The translations under genes were made by a program, and so were the position numbers. A stretch of 64,000 nucleotides of DNA, taken from assembly GCF_000203815.1 (NCBI RefSeq), contig NW_004457718.1:744001-808000 (forward strand), in the 5' to 3' direction. Shown here one piece after another: positions 45,877-57,468 of this stretch. Under the pieces are notes generated by a model, which had not been told where the DNA came from, searched no databases, and saw nothing but the letters and a program-made list of their open reading frames with translations. The DNA comes from Cavenderia fasciculata (taxonomy: Eukaryota > Evosea > Eumycetozoa > Acytosteliales > Cavenderiaceae). Every line of letters starts with the position of its first letter. Within the stretch, counting starts at the first letter, position 1.

Positions 45877-47041
45877 TTAAAAATCGGAAGAATCAACATC
45901 AAAGACAAGATCAGTGTCTTTTAACTCTGTGAAATCAACTCTACTATTAAATGTTGAAGATTTTAATTTTTGTCTATAATATATCGGTTTGGAAATAAAT
46001 TAAATTAATAAATATGCATATTTAATGATTGTTATTATCTTTTCTTTTTCATTTCATACCTTTTAATCATTGCCAATAATCTAAGGAATTGAACAACATA
46101 TCTAAGTGCTGTGAAAAATATAATAATGATTCCTTCAAAATCAAATTGATGATCCTTTTTGGTAAACAGATACATAAAGAGTCCGGCAATGGAAAAGACC
46201 AACACCACGCAATCAAATATATTGGACCATGAATTGAAATACCGCCTCTTTTGTGATATGATCTGTAAAGATATCTCTATAAACAATGACACATTCACCA
46301 AAATATCCAATAATACAAATAACCAATGTGTTGGTACACTTGTACTCTTTTGAACCAAATTAACAATCAACTAAAAAATATAATAATAATATAATATTTT
46401 GATTAGTATTTTTCTTTTCTTTTTTGTTTGTGTTTATGACATACCCAAATGATTAAAACAAGATTGATAAATATCATGAAAATATAGGCATAATAATATT
46501 TGTTGGAGAATAATACTCTGTTGGCATAAGTTGAGCAATGTCTATCCTTGTGATTTGTATAGTCAGATGATGAGGCCGTTTGACCCAATATATCATTGTA
46601 ATCTTCATAGACACGTGTTCTACCTCCATTACCACCACCACCACCACCACCAATAATACCATGACCACCACTTGATGGAGAGTCTCCAAGACCATTTGCA
46701 TGATTGATATTGTTACCAGAACTACTGTTGTTGAGTGATGACGATGTTGTACCAACTGATCCACTACCACCTAAACTGTATGCACTGTTACTACTACTGC
46801 CACCAACAGAGTTTATATGTTGTTGTTGTTGTTGTTTATGACTGATATCTCGGTGGTCATCATCGTCATCATCACCTCCTATTTTAAACTTTGGTAGGTT
46901 GGAAGCAGCACTATGAGACAAGAAGTTGGAAGGAATCCCTGACCCCTTTCCACTGTTACTACTACTATTACTATTGTTGCCTGCTCCACTTCCACTGCCA
47001 CTGCCTCCCACCATCGTTGTTATCTTTGGCGAAGATGACAT
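45877..47041 (-). CDS. Four-helix voltage-sensor-like membrane protein
   Basis: Three exons, 46445-47041, 46060-46370 and 45877-45973, encode 334 residues. Residues 1-165 are low-complexity Ser/Gly/Asn with an Asp run and a Gln run. Four hydrophobic helices follow. S1 is YYAYIFMIFINLVLIIW. S2 is FVLLDILVNVSLFIEISLQ, with an acidic residue inside. S3 is SWSNIFDCVVLVFSIAGLF, with the N-x-x-D type acidic start. S4 is TALRYVVQFLRLLAMIKR, with spaced basic residues. This is the plan of an isolated voltage-sensor domain such as Hv1 or TMEM266; no pore follows. Whether it conducts protons is not decidable. The S4 has fewer arginines than Hv1. The tail is short and acidic. Fold assignment is by pattern, not by family match. 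Confidence 0.7.
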
Positions 47042-47438
47042 TCTTCTATCGATTAATTGATTTAAAAAGTAAAGACTAATTTTATAAAACTACACTTTAT
47101 ATATAGAAATAAAAACTAAATATTATAATACAATAAACAAATAACAACAAATATGTATGAATGAATGAATAGAAAGTATTGTAATACTACAAAATATACT
47201 GCTGAGTTATTCAAGACAGAAAAGGAGGGGGGTGAGATGCAGTGTGGTAAAAGCAAAAATCGATTTAAATTTATTTTTGGTTCAAGTTCAGCAGTGCTCT
47301 GGGACATCAACCCAAGGTTGAGTGACTAAAGTTCATCAATTAATCAATTAATTAATTAATCAATTTATTTGTATTTATAATTTAATGGTAGGAGTAGTAG
47401 TATAATTTAATGTTACAACAAAGAGAGAGAGGATGGGA
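47042..47438. other. Intergenic spacer
   Basis: AT-rich DNA carrying the promoter of the voltage-sensor-like gene and the 3' end of the CAP/WSC gene, with short ATTA and AATG tandems. A GGAGGGGGGTGAG island lies near 47223. Nothing else is seen. Confidence 0.5.
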
Positions 47439-49553
47439 TTATTGAATAAAAGAAACAATGAATATAAAGAAAAAGAAGAATAAGGAGAATGTTGGTTGGA
47501 GGAATGAAGATGCATTAAAGATGGCCTCATCTTCAACATAGTCGTCAAATGATTGGTGTGAGGATGAATCATTCATGTAAACTTTGTAATCTAAATAGAG
47601 TTGAGTAGAGTAAGTAAAGATAAAGATATATAATATTAAATGGTTTGAATTACTTACCCTTATTATTATAAATTAAAGTTGATGAATCAGTACCACAGAA
47701 ATCATATGATGAAGTGGTAGAGTTTGTATGACTATCGTATTGGTTGGGGTATTGGTTACTATAGGTACACTTGATACGACATTGGTCTGGGTCATCAATG
47801 ATGAGAGCGGATTGGTCCAATTCAAAACTATGGGCACAAAGACAAAGGTTGCCGTGTGTAGTGGCAGAGACATCAAAGCTTTTAGACTTGCAAAGTGAAC
47901 GACATCCGTTGGCAGTGATTTGGGAGCTACGGAATGCGGTGGTGAATTGGTGAACTGTCTTTTTAAAGTCGTAGCAGCCGACAAAACCAGACTCGTAGAT
48001 GGATAGACGACTGTCTCCTCCACACACTTCACTGGTGTTTCCTTTACATGGGACGTGACATTCAGAGGCATTATCAGCCTTGCCATAGTATCCATACTTG
48101 TTGCCGCAATAGCAAATGTTGCCGTATTCGGATCCAGCATATTTGTATAGATTGCGTGCACAGTGCGAAATACAACGACCATTGGTGAGACGGTCGTCAT
48201 AGATGATACTTTCGGAAAGGTCGTGGGCAACTTGGTCAACATAACAGCCAACATAACTTTCTCCGTCCATATGGTCGGTTGATGAACTTGGAGTTGGTGT
48301 TGGATCAACATCGGGTGTGCCGGTAGTGGTGGTAGTAGAGATCGAGGAGGTGGTGGTAGAAGCTGAATCGGTAGTGGTGGATGACCATCCAGTAGTGGAT
48401 TGACTGGTAGTGGTCGAGACGTATGTGGTGGTACCTTCTTGTGTGGTGGTGGAAGCAGCGTCGGTGGTGGTTGCGCGACCAGTGGTAGAGACGGATCCGG
48501 TGGTAGTAGAAGTGGTTGGTTTATCGGGAGCGTATTCATGACCGGCATACGAGAATGAGCTGACGCATTTACCTTCACCAAAAGTTACAAGGTATCCCAT
48601 AGTAGGGTATCTAAATGTAATATTAGAGTTTTCCTTGGACTCGAATAAAAAGTAGTAGTCACGACACTGCTTGGCCAACTTTGTTTGGAACTTGTAGATA
48701 CCCTTGTCGGTGGTACCCATGTCGAGTGACATGGGATACTTTTTTCCGACAATGACGACCGATGCGTCGACTTGGTTATTCATCATACGCGAAATCAACG
48801 TCGATGGGTACCAATCGGCCATAAAGTCAATGGTGTTGGTGCCGTCGAAAATATGCGAGCCAGAGTGCACAGGAAACATCTTGAGAGCGGCAACACATAG
48901 TGAATTACCAAAATCTTGGGTCCAAAAGAAACGGTATCCCTGAGCAGAGTAGCCATAGCCGACACCGACGACCAAAGAGTCTGGTGACATGATGTTTTTA
49001 CGATGACCATCGGCTCCACCATCGCCAGCACAGCTAGTCGAGTATGGATCACCACTTCCGGAATCGCAAATCCATTGGTTGTTGGTTTCGAGGGGACTGG
49101 CCATACCCGCAGCAATATTCTCGGTGGCCAAACTCGAACACTTATAGTATCTACCGATTCTATCAAAAGTGTCTGTACCGTCACACGATGGATGCGAAAA
49201 ACATTGGTTGGTTGCCATATCTTGGGAATGGTAACGAGATGATTTACCAAGAGTTGGTTCCCAAAACACAGGTGGAACAGCTGGATAAACATCTGGTGAT
49301 AAAATATCATGATCACCAAAATTGGTATATTTTTTTAAATATTCTTTTGGTGCTATAAACAAAAAATATAGAAATAGAAATGTTAAAATATTTTTGGTAA
49401 AGATGAATATATTTATATCTACATACCAATTCTAACAGCATTAATAAGCATAAGATTACTTCTTTCGAACCAACTTGGAGCTCCATCAACTGAAGGTTCG
49501 CCATAAGAGTAAACTCCAACTACTAATAATACAAATATGAATAATTTAAACAT
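47439..49553 (-). CDS. Secreted or GPI-anchored CAP-domain protein with two WSC domains
   Basis: Three exons, 49427-49553, 47658-49352 and 47439-47590, encode 657 residues. A signal peptide (MFKLFIFVLLVVGVYS) precedes a CAP/SCP-type domain with its motifs: SSLATENIAAGM, DGHRKNIMSPDSLVVGVGYG and NQCFSHPSCDG. A beta-rich segment follows, then a Ser/Thr-rich linker of about 90 residues (TTT repeats), likely heavily O-glycosylated. Next come two WSC-type Cys modules, YVGCYVDQVAHDL to YCGNKYGYYG and GFVGCYDFKK to LCLCAHSF. The last exon supplies an acidic stretch and a hydrophobic C-terminus (TFSLFFFFIFIVSFIQ), as in GPI-anchor signals. Binding of wall polysaccharide through WSC is family-based. 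A role in coat or extracellular matrix is inferred. Confidence 0.88.
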
Positions 49554-50986
49554 GTTGGTAAATATATATATAAATAGAAAAAATAAATAGAGTATATAAA
49601 TGGAAAAATACTAATCCTCTCTACTACTGTTTTTAGATAAAATTGGGAAACAAGTAGTTTAGTTTTGTTCTTGTTAAGAGAGAGAGAATGAAAATAGTAG
49701 TTTAAAAAGTATAAACTGATCAGTATCCTTTTATAGCAATCCCAAAAGGGGGTGGATGGATCCAATTCCAAAGTATATGTTCCATAAATGGGGGTAGACT
49801 ACCCGATGAACGGGATAACCTCCACCCCCACCACCTCAGGAGGATGACTGATAAATCAGTGTAAGAAAAAAAAAAGAGTGTCACCAAATAATATTTAATA
49901 ATAATATCCACCGTCCTCCACCACTCGTTTACATTGTATCAATCAACATCTTCATCATAGTAAGTTGAATCAGAACAACGACAGTGTAGAATCAATCCAT
50001 CACTCACCCCCACCATGTTGTTGTTGTTGTTTAAACACCATACACATACTAAATTGCAAATAGAGAACGCTGTGGAATCTATTAAAAGTAAAAAGGCAGT
50101 GTTTGTGTTTGTGTCACTGCAACAGAGAACGTTATCAACTCTTTTTCACTCCATATTATTATAACATGGAAAAGGATGAACCAGTGAATCCATTGGAAAT
50201 ACGAGGGGATTAACAAGGAATTATGGTGTTTAAAATTGGTTGAAACTGTGATATCATCATCTCGACTCTTTATCTAATTGGCAAACAATAATACATCTGA
50301 CTGAAATAGTGTGTCAAACATTGGATTGAAAAGGATCTGTAAATCTCAACCTTTTTTAAACTATTTTTAATCACACCACTCACACAATTTCAAAACACAA
50401 TGTGTGGGGGTAATGAATAATAATAACATCTGTCGTCGTTTCGTTTCATTCATTTTGGACATGAATACTGCATTGGCGCGGTGTATGGATATAGTCACAA
50501 ATTAATCTTGGCGATTCCATTTCATTTAATTCATTTTAAATAATCCATTCTAATTAATCATCATTCCAATAGAGGTAGAGGGTGAGTGGACATTATACAT
50601 TTCCGAATCATCATTATTCTATACGAGTGTTCCACCACCATTTTCAATCCACTTTACAAAAAAATATTTCAAATCATTTCTCTAGATTTGCCCATTTTAC
50701 AAGTTGTATAAAGAAGATTAAAGTTGTTGTGGTTCCATTTTTAAATAAACTATTATTATTATTATTATTATTGTTTCCCAAAGTTATTATTATTAAATAT
50801 TATTAATTTAATATTAATATCTACCCATTTATCTTTTGGTTCACATCAAATTTGATTCAATTATTTATCTATCTATCTTTCATCTACCAAACAATATTTA
50901 GCATTTTTAAAAAAAAACAATTAACGGTTGTTGTGTTGTTGTTTATTACTAACTAATGTTGTATGTTATTATTATTATTATTATTT
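49554..50986. other. Intergenic spacer with C/G-rich boxes upstream of CAP/WSC gene
   Basis: About 1.4 kb. Against AT-rich DNA stand GGGGGTGG near 49748, CCACCCCCACCACC near 49825, CTCACCCCCACC near 50005 and TGTGTGGGGG near 50400. These resemble the G-box/CACCC elements of developmental dictyostelid promoters. A GGCGCGG island lies near 50475. No coding region or tRNA is seen. Confidence 0.5.
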
Positions 50987-51925
50987 TTACATTAGTGAAC
51001 ACCATCCATTCTCTTTTCCACCATTATTATTACTACTATTATTATTGTCTGAAGTTTTATGTTTCTTTTTTGTTGGATTTCCATTTGTTTCAGGAGGAGC
51101 AGAAGAAGAAGAAGCAGTGACAATAGTTTCTTGAAAGTGAAATGGAATGCCATAGTCTGGTGAAAGAGTAATAATATGTGCAGCACCATCCTTTTGTAAA
51201 ACGAAATCCTTTTCATATCGATATCTGAGAATGGTAGTAGAGTCGTTTTCATCGTCATCGTTGCCTACTTGTAGGTCATCTAAAAAGTATCCATTTCTAT
51301 AATCATTCTTTGTTGGACTCTTACTATTGAATAGATTATCAGAGAATTGATTTGATTTTAATTTGTTATTGTTTAAGTTTAATTTGGCGCCTTTTGCTGG
51401 TGAGTTGTTGTTGTTATTGTTATTTGTTGAAGCCTTTGGTTTAAATGATTTGATACGGAATACAGATTCATTTTTGCTTCTATGTTTGACCAATGATGTA
51501 AAGTAAGCTAACCAATCATCATTTATATAAATCTTTTCCTCTGTTGTTGTTGTTTGTAAATTGTTGTTACTGTTATTACTACAACCACTGTCATCCCATT
51601 CTATCGATGGTTTATATAATTGACGTGATTGAGCTTTTCTTGATTGTGGTTGTTGTTTTTGTAGTTGTTGTATTGGTTGTTGAATTGGTCGAGTATTTGT
51701 TGTCTCTTCCAAAACAGTATGAAAAGCACTATAGAATGCAATTCTAATGGTTTCGGCCGAATAACTAGTATTCTTTGTTAGGTCTTCTATTGTCGGGACA
51801 CTGAGTTGCAATAAGCGTTCTGCTGCACGTTCATATATATCTATGTAATGCTTCCATGAATTACTGTTAAAAGATGCTTCTTTAGCTTTATCTTTATAAA
51901 GATGATTGTTATTATTAGAACTCAT
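50987..51925 (-). CDS. Unknown protein ending in a CaaX-like box
   Basis: Single-exon gene of 312 residues. A helical N-terminal domain (WKHYIDIYERAAERLLQLSV to IRIAFYSAFHTVLEE) spans about residues 24-75. A Gln-rich segment follows, then a second ordered block (YINDDWLAYFTSLVKHRSKN) near 133-165. After Asn/Ser-rich loops there is a beta-type segment (TTILRYRYEKDFVLQKDGA). The C-terminus is Lys/Asn/Ser-rich and ends CSLM, which fits a farnesylation CaaX motif. I do not recognise a family. Membrane attachment by prenylation is inferred from four residues only. Neighbours give no clue. Confidence 0.65.
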   Translation of the reverse strand: MSSNNNNHLYKDKAKEASFNSNSWKHYIDIYERAAERLLQLSVPTIEDLTKNTSYSAETIRIAFYSAFHTVLEETTNTRPIQQPIQQLQKQQPQSRKAQSRQLYKPSIEWDDSGCSNNSNNNLQTTTTEEKIYINDDWLAYFTSLVKHRSKNESVFRIKSFKPKASTNNNNNNNSPAKGAKLNLNNNKLKSNQFSDNLFNSKSPTKNDYRNGYFLDDLQVGNDDDENDSTTILRYRYEKDFVLQKDGAAHIITLSPDYGIPFHFQETIVTASSSSAPPETNGNPTKKKHKTSDNNNSSNNNGGKENGWCSLM

Positions 51926-54900
51926 CTCTCTCTGTTTTTCTGTTGTCTCCTCTCTTCTCCCTCTATGTATGATGTATCTATGTGTAGACTATATATATAT
52001 ATATATATGTATGATGTGATTTGATTTGATATAAAACAAATAAATAAATAAATAAAACAATGAATCTTTCTTAATTAGAAATACTCAAAACTCAAGTTCA
52101 AAAAAGAGAAAGAATAAAATAAAAAAAATTAATAAACTTTCTTGGTGACCCCACCAGCCTGAATGATTCAAGTTTGTGAGTCAATGTACGCAAATATTTA
52201 AAAGAATAAGTATATTTAAAAGAAGAAGTAGTTATAAAAGATATATTATTACTTTGTAAACAAAGAATACTTTAATGACATTCTTTGGAGATGTTCTAAA
52301 GTATCTCATCCCTACAACGCTCTTTCATCTGAGCGTTTCAATTGGTGACGGAAGAAGAAATGATCAATCAATCGGGAAATTAGATTAGATAAGATTTTTA
52401 GTTAGATATCTATTAAGATTAAGCTTTTTTCAACCCTTCAATGCAATGGGACATACACTACGCTTATACCTCAAACAGTTCAATATTGTGCGAGTTTGTA
52501 CCAATTATTTGAACAGACTTGGCTAGTTGTTGTTGTTGTTTGAGGGAGGCTTGATGCCCCCCTATCTCTCTCTCCCTTGTTTATTATTATCTTTGAACAA
52601 AAAGTGAGATCGATAATATAGGCCATTGTTGGCAATTTTCGTTCTCCTCTTTTGAACAAGAACTGTGTCATTGTCATCTTTGCTTTGGATATTTTAGATG
52701 ATTTTTGACGAATTTCGTAAGATGGGAAGGTGGCAAAAGGGTTTGCTTGCCCCAATGAAAAACTAGATCACACCAGACTTGTAAACATGTTTACCAAAAA
52801 AACAGATGAAACGAGTGGCTCTCTGGTATAAAAGGGTGTGTAGGGACATGATGATGGAAAGATGTTTCTCTTGGTTGTCAAAAGGACCAATTTCAAAGGG
52901 GCTTGTTGTTTTCTCAATATAGCCCCACTAATTTAATTTTCAAATTCAATTGACACCTCTGCACCAACTAACTAGTAAGTACACACAACCTAACCTACTC
53001 ACATCACATCACACACACAACACAAACAACACAAACACTTCGTACGTAGTATACCCATTATTCATACCTCATTCATCCATACACACCCATCTCATCTTTA
53101 ACCAGAAAAAAAAAGAAAACAATCAATCAGTCGACTTGACACCAATCTCCCAAACAAACAAACAAACAAACCAACAACCAAACCAACCCTCCTTTATTTC
53201 AATTCAATTGGTTTGTTTGTTGAATTCAATTCATTTCAATAATTTAATTATTGTGGTTTATTCATTCAAAAATCATCCCCAACAACAACTATCTTTGTCA
53301 TCTTTTTTCAACTACCCACAGACAGACAAACAAGAATACATATTCAACATATTTTGTACAACTGTAAGATACTATATTTCAGCACCCCTCATCATCCTTC
53401 TCTATTCTCCTCGACCAGCCTCCTATTTCGTCGTCATCCTCGTCATTGATATTGTCATTGTCATTGTCATCAATCATCCTCCTCGTCATCATTTACCTTT
53501 TTAGTCAGTAGAAGAAAAGGGATCCCCTATTATATATCATCATCTTATGAGAGTTGGTTAGTTAGTACTCTCTCCTCTTTATTCATTATTGGACCGATCT
53601 CAGTCAGAAAACAAATGTCGGTTTCTTTTAATCTAAAACCTCTTTCCCTCTATTCCCTTCTCCTCTGGTGTGAAATGGATGTCGTAGAAATCGCAGCGGT
53701 TTGTGGTCGATGCGATTTTGTTTGAAAATGCGATGAAACTTGTAACAAGAGGATGATGGATGACGATTGCTTGTTGGGATTTTTGGTTTGGTGGAGGGGG
53801 AGATGCATCCCAGTTTCGCGGTCATTCGCGTAAGCTCTCGAAAGCCTGCCATCTTGTAAATATCTTGTCTTTGTGTGAACGAATTCGTCAATGGATGGTT
53901 GTTGTTGTCGATATTTCGTTATCGTTGGGATAGATGGAGGGTAATTTGTAGAGGCTTTGAAACTACGGTCGTCATTGGAGGTCAAAAAAAAAGTGTAGTC
54001 GGCAAAAAAAAAAAAAAAACCGTTGACTGCTCATCATGCCTCTGAGGAGGATGCGGCCCTTGTACACAACAACAAGTTTATGAAATAGTCGATCGCAACT
54101 ATTTGCTCGTTGCCTTGCTGACAATATTGATTGGATTTCGAGGGACCAGAGTCAAAAATGGCTAGAGAGGATAAGTTTTTTTTTTTTTTTTTGATAAATG
54201 GGGTGGTGCATTGGGTTTGTGCACCGCTTCCATTGTCTATCTATCCCTCACCTTTCTTTGCTTTGACCTCATCATCACCACCATCAATCAACAGGGCGGC
54301 TGAGCTGTGAGTTGCTCTCATAAATAACTTTTCTTCTTTTTGATCAACTGCCCTTCCCCACATCCATCTTATCTATCCATCTGTCTATCTATCTATCACT
54401 TGTATATATCTATCCGATCATTCATTCAACATTCAATCAATCATTCAGTCTCTATATTGTATTTGTATTTATATTTATTTGAAATTGTCACGCATACATA
54501 TAGTATAGTACCCTTCTTCTGTATCTTATATAATTATAGTATAGTATAGTAGGGCGACGACAAATAAGCAACTACCATTTTGGATTACTTTCAATTTCAT
54601 TCTACTACGCGATCAGCAGACTATCGATCACTACACCGTAGGTATATATCTATTAGAACTAGAACACGTGACTGATCACAACACAACAGCAACAGCAACA
54701 ACAACACGACAATAAGTAGTACCTATTCTGTTCTATATCACATCATCATCATCATCATACACAAAGGGAGGATTCATTCGAGGTCATTCAATTCATCCGT
54801 TCTTCTTTTCATTATTCGTTTTGATGATTCTTTGCAATGAGTTGAATTTTAATGCAATGGCATGCCAACAAAGGGGGTTCTACAACACACACAATTAATT

Positions 54901-55627
54901 AATTCAAACGAGATCATCATTGTGATCGTGGGTGGGTATGGATTTCATACTCATCCATTTTATTTATTTATTTATTTATTCATTTTCTTTTATTAAAATT
55001 GATTATTGAAGGGTGGTGAGAGAGTATATATTGCGATTCTACAAGAATGCAGCTCTACCTACTACAACTACTACTAACCCTAGTACTACATTTGGTCAAA
55101 CCCCCAAATGTGATCAAGAAAGTGGGAAAAAATGATTGATAATATCAATCCCAATATTGTTGTATTTGTACCCAACCACCCACTCACTCACTCACGATTG
55201 ATTACCACACCAATCAAATCAAAAAGTGTAATAAAGAAATACCACACCACACACACACACACACCCACATGCCCGATCAGACAAGTGATTTCATTGTGAT
55301 CATTATCTGTTGTTGAAGCAAGCAAGCACCAACCAACCAACAATTAATCAACATCACTACTTTGTCAAACTCATTCTCACAAACTCTCAGTAGAGCAGCA
55401 GAATTTGGTGACCTCAAACAACAGCCATTTTCAAAATCTAAATATATAAATATATTATTTATTATTAACTAATTTGTTTATTGTTTAACATAGCCAACTT
55501 TACTACTACTGCCAAACAACAACTTGACTTGGTTCTATACGACTCACTCCTCGGTTCAAAAACAACAAAACAACTATCAGAGCTCGAGAGAGAGAGATAT
55601 ACATCATATCATTTATATATATCAACA
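51926..55627. other. Large intergenic region upstream of putative regulator
   Basis: The longest gene-free stretch, 3.7 kb. I see no convincing coding region: the open frames here are short, mostly lack an ATG or overlap in several frames, and carry no motif. There is a 7-bp hairpin at 52316-52337 (AACGCTC/GAGCGTT), A16 near 54005, T runs near 54180, CACACA near 55250, and dense CAA/TTG repeats. About 53600-54330 is more GC-rich than ordinary spacer here. The part nearest 55628 is probably promoter and 5' UTR, with a possible UTR acceptor (AACATAG) near 55491. The size suits a developmentally regulated gene. Confidence 0.5.
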
Positions 55628-57468
55628 ATGAAGAAAAAGGATGAATTAGATTCACTTGGTGGAGGTGATGACGGTGGCGAAAAGAGAAAGCGCCATGCCA
55701 TCAGATACACCGAGTCGGATGTCAATGCACTGATTCAGTTGATTCCCCTGCATGACGGCAGCGCCGACGCCATCCTGAAAATCCCACCATTTGACGACGG
55801 GCGTTACACCAAGCGTCAGCTGTACGACAAGATCCGTTCACTTGAGCGCGATGGCCGTGTACTAGAGTACACGCGAAAGCTCCAGATGCAACAGTACCAG
55901 ACACACATACCGACCCAACACAGTCCCGAGCAGCACCAACAAGTGCAAAACTATTACCAGCGCCAGCAACAATTCCAGCAACATCAACAAGTCCAGCCCG
56001 GACACAACAACAACAACAATCAACACCCCTCTCAGTTCCAGTTACAAAACTTCCATTCATCGCCATCCCAACAATCCGACAGTCCCAATACTCACAACAA
56101 ACATGACGACAACAACAACAACAACAACAACAAAAATAGCTCCAAACATATACATCAATCCAACAACAATAACAACAACAATATAGATGATGGATATGAT
56201 GAAAATTCCAATTATTCTTCCAATGGAGCAGATGATCATGATGATTTTGGCGGTGACCAGGACATTGCCTTTGATGAAAAGGATGATGACGATAAACTTG
56301 ACAACACCAAATCAATGATTCATTCGTCACATGGCACACGTGCATCGTCTAGGGCGGCAGTGGCCACTATTGCGGCTGTTTTTGCCGGTGGAGACTCGAC
56401 GAGCTCCTCTACATACTCATCCGACTCATCCTCTCCCATGTCGTCGCCCATCAGGAACCACCACAACCACCAAGACGAAGAAATTGTACAGTTACAAACC
56501 GCAACCCTCTCTAAAAAACTGGGTCGCATAGCCAAAAAAGCGAGCATCCATCCATCTCTATTACAACTCCCACACCATCATTCCAACAACAACAACAATC
56601 AACAACACAACCAACAACAGCCGTCACAAGCCTACGCACCCATTCCAAAATCACATCAGACCACACCCAAGCAGCAATCTCTTGGACCTATTTCACCCCC
56701 ATTTTCAAGAAGCAAACTATCATCACCCAATCCACAATCACCATCACAATCATACTCTTCTTCATCCTCTTTGTTGTCTGCCAACTCCATGTCAACCAAT
56801 TCATTATCAAGTGGTGGTGGTAGCAGTGGTGGCGGTCACCTACGTAAAATACCGTCCATGTCGTCATCCAGCAATCCAACTCCATGCCTGCCAAATAATT
56901 CAAATCATCATCATATAGGCCAAGTGACATCACCTCAAAATATAAATACTAACCAACACATCAACCAATTTCTCCAATCGTCATTACTGAGTCGACAAGG
57001 TTCCATCAGTAATTTACAACAACAAATCTATTCGATTGGAAGCGGCCACCCCTTAGGATCTCCATTTTACAAATTGGAAACTTCAAAATATTTAATCATC
57101 TCTATGCCAATAGGTCCAAATGAAACTATTAAACCAATTATTGATAATTGTAAATATATATAGAGAGAGAGAGAGAGAATCAAAAATAATTATAGTTAAT
57201 GATATTAATATTCTTTTTTTATTTATTTTTCAATATAGCTGGAAATATTACTTTACAAATTACAGCACCAAGTCCTTGGGGATGGTTAAAAGAGCGCAAG
57301 CCTCTTGATATTATAAAGGAGGATGTTGTAAGAATAGCATTCTTCCCACACCCTGGAAAACCATATTCAACACCCTACCGTATCCAAGATATCATTGATA
57401 CATATATTGGTTTTATTTTCGAGGTCGGAGGTGAGGAATTAACTGTCAATCTTAGTGATATTATGTAA
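55628..57468 (+). CDS. Putative DNA-binding regulator with SANT/Myb-like head and conserved-looking C-terminal domain
   Basis: Exons 55628-57149 and 57239-57468 encode 583 residues. The start MKKKDELDSLGGG is the first ATG in a frame that opens upstream without one. Residues 22-75 (RHAIRYTESDVNALIQLIPL, then RYTKRQLYDKIRSLERDGRV) look like a Myb/SANT-type or winged helix bundle, but lack the full tryptophan set. The middle is long, low-complexity Gln, Asn, His and Ser sequence with an Asp block and an Ala-rich helix. The C-terminal 100 residues are ordered and span the exon junction: YLIISMPIGPNETIKPIIDN, then SGNITLQITAPSPWGWLKER and VVRIAFFPHPGKPYSTPYR. I do not recognise that domain. Transcriptional regulation is a guess from composition, the basic head and the large upstream spacer. 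Confidence 0.65.

Noticed and set aside
52950-53504. 184-codon plus-strand frame in the large spacer
   Set aside because: Asn/Thr/Ser and hydrophobic low-complexity sequence, no recognisable motif, and no matching frame in the flanking DNA.
53628-53985. Two overlapping minus-strand frames in the large spacer
   Set aside because: Competing frames of similar length, no motif, and no splice sites that would extend either.
55722-56345. Minus-strand Cys/His-rich frame opposite the putative regulator
   Set aside because: The apparent Cys runs are the reverse complement of Gln/Asn codon repeats.
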